NCBI GenBank assembly: GCA_028871345.1
Contig: JAGWNK010000037.1
Location: 1-41,537, forward strand
DNA: 41,537 bases
Reading direction: 5' to 3'
From: Alphaproteobacteria bacterium
GTDB taxonomy: Bacteria; Pseudomonadota; Alphaproteobacteria; Micropepsales; Micropepsaceae
The notes beneath the pieces are model-generated. The model was not told the origin of the DNA, ran no database searches, and saw nothing but the letters and a program-made list of their open reading frames with translations. Positions 41,201-41,537 of this stretch are shown here, piece after piece (within the stretch, counting starts at the first letter, position 1; each line of letters opens with the position of its first letter). The translations under genes and the position numbers were made by a program.

Positions 41201-41325
41201 TTCTGAGCGGTGACAACCACAGACTCGATTTGTGCATATGCCGGCGCGACGAAGGCAGTGGTAACAAGCAAGGCGCCAAGAAACGCGAAGGGCCCAAAGG
41301 CCCCAGTCCGACCCTGAACGAGCAT
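38275..41325 (-). CDS. TonB-dependent outer-membrane receptor
   Basis: A 1016-residue receptor. The signal peptide ends PAYA (about residue 31) and a TonB-box-like ESVVVTA follows at 34-40. The plug domain comes next (VPISVTALSGSDLSTRQINT, FEIRGVGMSGTG, YYDIDRVEVLRGPQSTLYGR, NATGGSVNVIT), then a large barrel ending PRTFGLTVGVNL. There is no STN signalling domain, so no FecR-type surface signalling. It takes up a large substrate across the outer membrane with TonB energy; the ligand is unknown and no siderophore, sugar or cobalamin genes lie beside it. GGGGAG lies 6 bases before the ATG at 41325. Confidence 0.92.
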   Translation of the reverse strand: MLVQGRTGAFGPFAFLGALLVTTAFVAPAYAQIESVVVTAQKKAEDIQTVPISVTALSGSDLSTRQINTFQDLQFNIPSVTNSKDNFTSSNFEIRGVGMSGTGAASESGVAFNVNDFYLNAPVIAETEYYDIDRVEVLRGPQSTLYGRNATGGSVNVITAKPDLENFILNAEGEYGNYNDAKARVAINLPLITDKLALRVAGLIWNRDGTTTNVFDNKKIDSRNQWSVRGSVRFEPTQDTTIDVMAQASGEDSSRMRSQKSMCDFDPSGVLGCLPDKLAYNTTNLNATLGNISASPQAFVGLFQGLPAGLQNYYNFVVAPGLGVTPAPGLTGGETIFAAMGLGQANLQLPQSSGYNPADMHKVNTDFDPKHREYETLIIAQWKQRLGDSFDMTLLGGYQNSGTFSQQSYYNTVGTPIIYSNQQIALIEGMAALPAAGLGLSYNTAPLSNFSLMTATPIGGGLNTLSIPVSAFDRQASGSIGGHIQHYSDLNSLNDQSSESHVQKAGELRFNSNFSGPVNFLVAGYYLSYNETLDYFVAGPAIDYAGLMMGALALPVSNLLPPGSTPNVPMAAGPAFYWNSEYYTLTSKAAFGEVYYDALPGLLKFTVGLRYTEDRKVLTGRTTLLNAFVPVGTANLESPVPYLSTTPFGGLTGPASYVPRLTKNDALTGRFVVEYTPKLDFTDQTMLYASYSRGYKAGGSNPPLPVTAPASLNSYKPEFVDAFELGTKNLLLDGTLQANADVWYYDYKGLQVSTILDQDAINENVNATMWGIEGEFVWAPSDRWQFNVSFANNHSSIGAGSIVNSRDPTHGDPNATLIKDLGTAETCVVTNDAGYPDWTTVAAATPLPVIAPPTSTPGVAHSGYSSCANIPLVMAGLPAGLAGHYHFFANGEPVSLKGNELQNMPDGSLGFGAQYTVPFDNGFNLTTRFDGYWQSNMWGTIFNENPIDKISGYFVANVAMQLNSSGGKWYVRAFANNVFDKSYVTGMYVSDPATGLFTNEFVGQPRTFGLTVGVNL

Positions 41326-41485
41326 TTCGAACTCCCCGATAGATCCGCTTAGAGGATCCTCTTGGCCGTTGCGCCTGTGCCCGCCCGAGCACGCCTAGCG
41401 GCGCTAATCGGCATGAATAAGGATGAGATAAGCCCAAAGATGCGGCAAGGAATTTGTCGGACGCGTCATTTCGGCCAGCAAGAAT

Positions 41486-41513
41486 AGATTATGTGCTGTA
41501 CCCGTTTTGTCAC
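41486..41513 (-). promoter_or_regulatory. Candidate promoter for the TonB-dependent receptor gene
   Basis: On the minus strand GTGACA (41513-41508), 16 bases, then TAATCT (41491-41486) is the best pair I could find upstream of the receptor gene, about 160 bases before its start. The match is modest. Confidence 0.28.
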
Positions 41514-41537
41514 ACTTTCCAGTGTTCCGTAAGGTCA

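Noticed and set aside
1..41537. CRISPR arrays, restriction systems, toxin-antitoxin pairs, retrons or phage genes
   Set aside because: No regularly spaced repeats, and none of the proteins fits these systems. The pentapeptide-repeat and Cys/His proteins have no defence-type neighbours.

Overview
The window is GC-rich, dense bacterial chromosome from an alphaproteobacterium, probably a stalk-forming or cell-cycle type lineage such as the Caulobacterales, Micropepsales or Rhizomicrobium. The evidence is a very close CpdR homologue beside an N-formylglutamate amidohydrolase gene, a CtrA-like site at the cpdR promoter, TonB-dependent outer-membrane transport with a tonB-exbB-exbD-exbD cluster, and an RpoH-type promoter on a small heat-shock gene. 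The genus is inferred from gene content and was not checked by a search.

Layout. Bases 1-88 are the 5' end of an IS30-type transposase running off the left edge, followed by about 745 bp with no supported gene. Next come a secreted beta-propeller protein (834-2738), a small conserved-looking protein, tRNA-Val(GAC), a lone TonB-like protein, cpdR, and an N-formylglutamate amidohydrolase. A very small membrane peptide gene (5812-5943, minus) has its own promoter, palindrome and terminator. From 6172 to 11184 lies an envelope-glycosylation block: LpxH-like phosphoesterase, GT4 glycosyltransferase, then a tight operon of GT-C-like membrane protein, GT2 polyprenyl-phosphate glycosyltransferase and GtrA flippase. 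modB-modC follow on the minus strand with no modA, then a secreted protein of unknown function with a Cys/His/Asp arrangement (13033-14868).

The minus-strand operon 18628-14934 encodes TonB, ExbB, two ExbD proteins and a periplasmic repeat protein, closed by a strong terminator. After it come gloA and a threonine aldolase gene, a 1221-residue autotransporter, a pentapeptide-repeat protein, an HSL-type hydrolase with a displaced nucleophile serine, an Hsp20 gene with a heat-shock promoter, a small membrane protein, an SCP2-domain protein, a second alpha/beta hydrolase, a HisN/IMPase-type phosphatase, an SDR oxidoreductase, typA/bipA and a beta-carbonic-anhydrase-like protein. The window ends with an RND efflux pair (adaptor plus permease, no outer-membrane factor) and a large TonB-dependent receptor on the minus strand.

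How the genes work together: most of the window serves the cell envelope. TonB-ExbB-ExbD energises receptors such as the one at 38275-41325. The GtrA/GT2/GT-C operon probably adds a sugar to a surface glycan. The LpxH-like/GT4 pair probably acts on lipid or lipid A chemistry, and the RND pair exports small molecules. I found no CRISPR array, phage, toxin-antitoxin pair or recognisable defence island. The least explained items are the small peptide gene with its palindrome, the secreted Cys/His protein, the SD-masking hairpins before the lone tonB gene, and the hydrolase with the altered nucleophile elbow.
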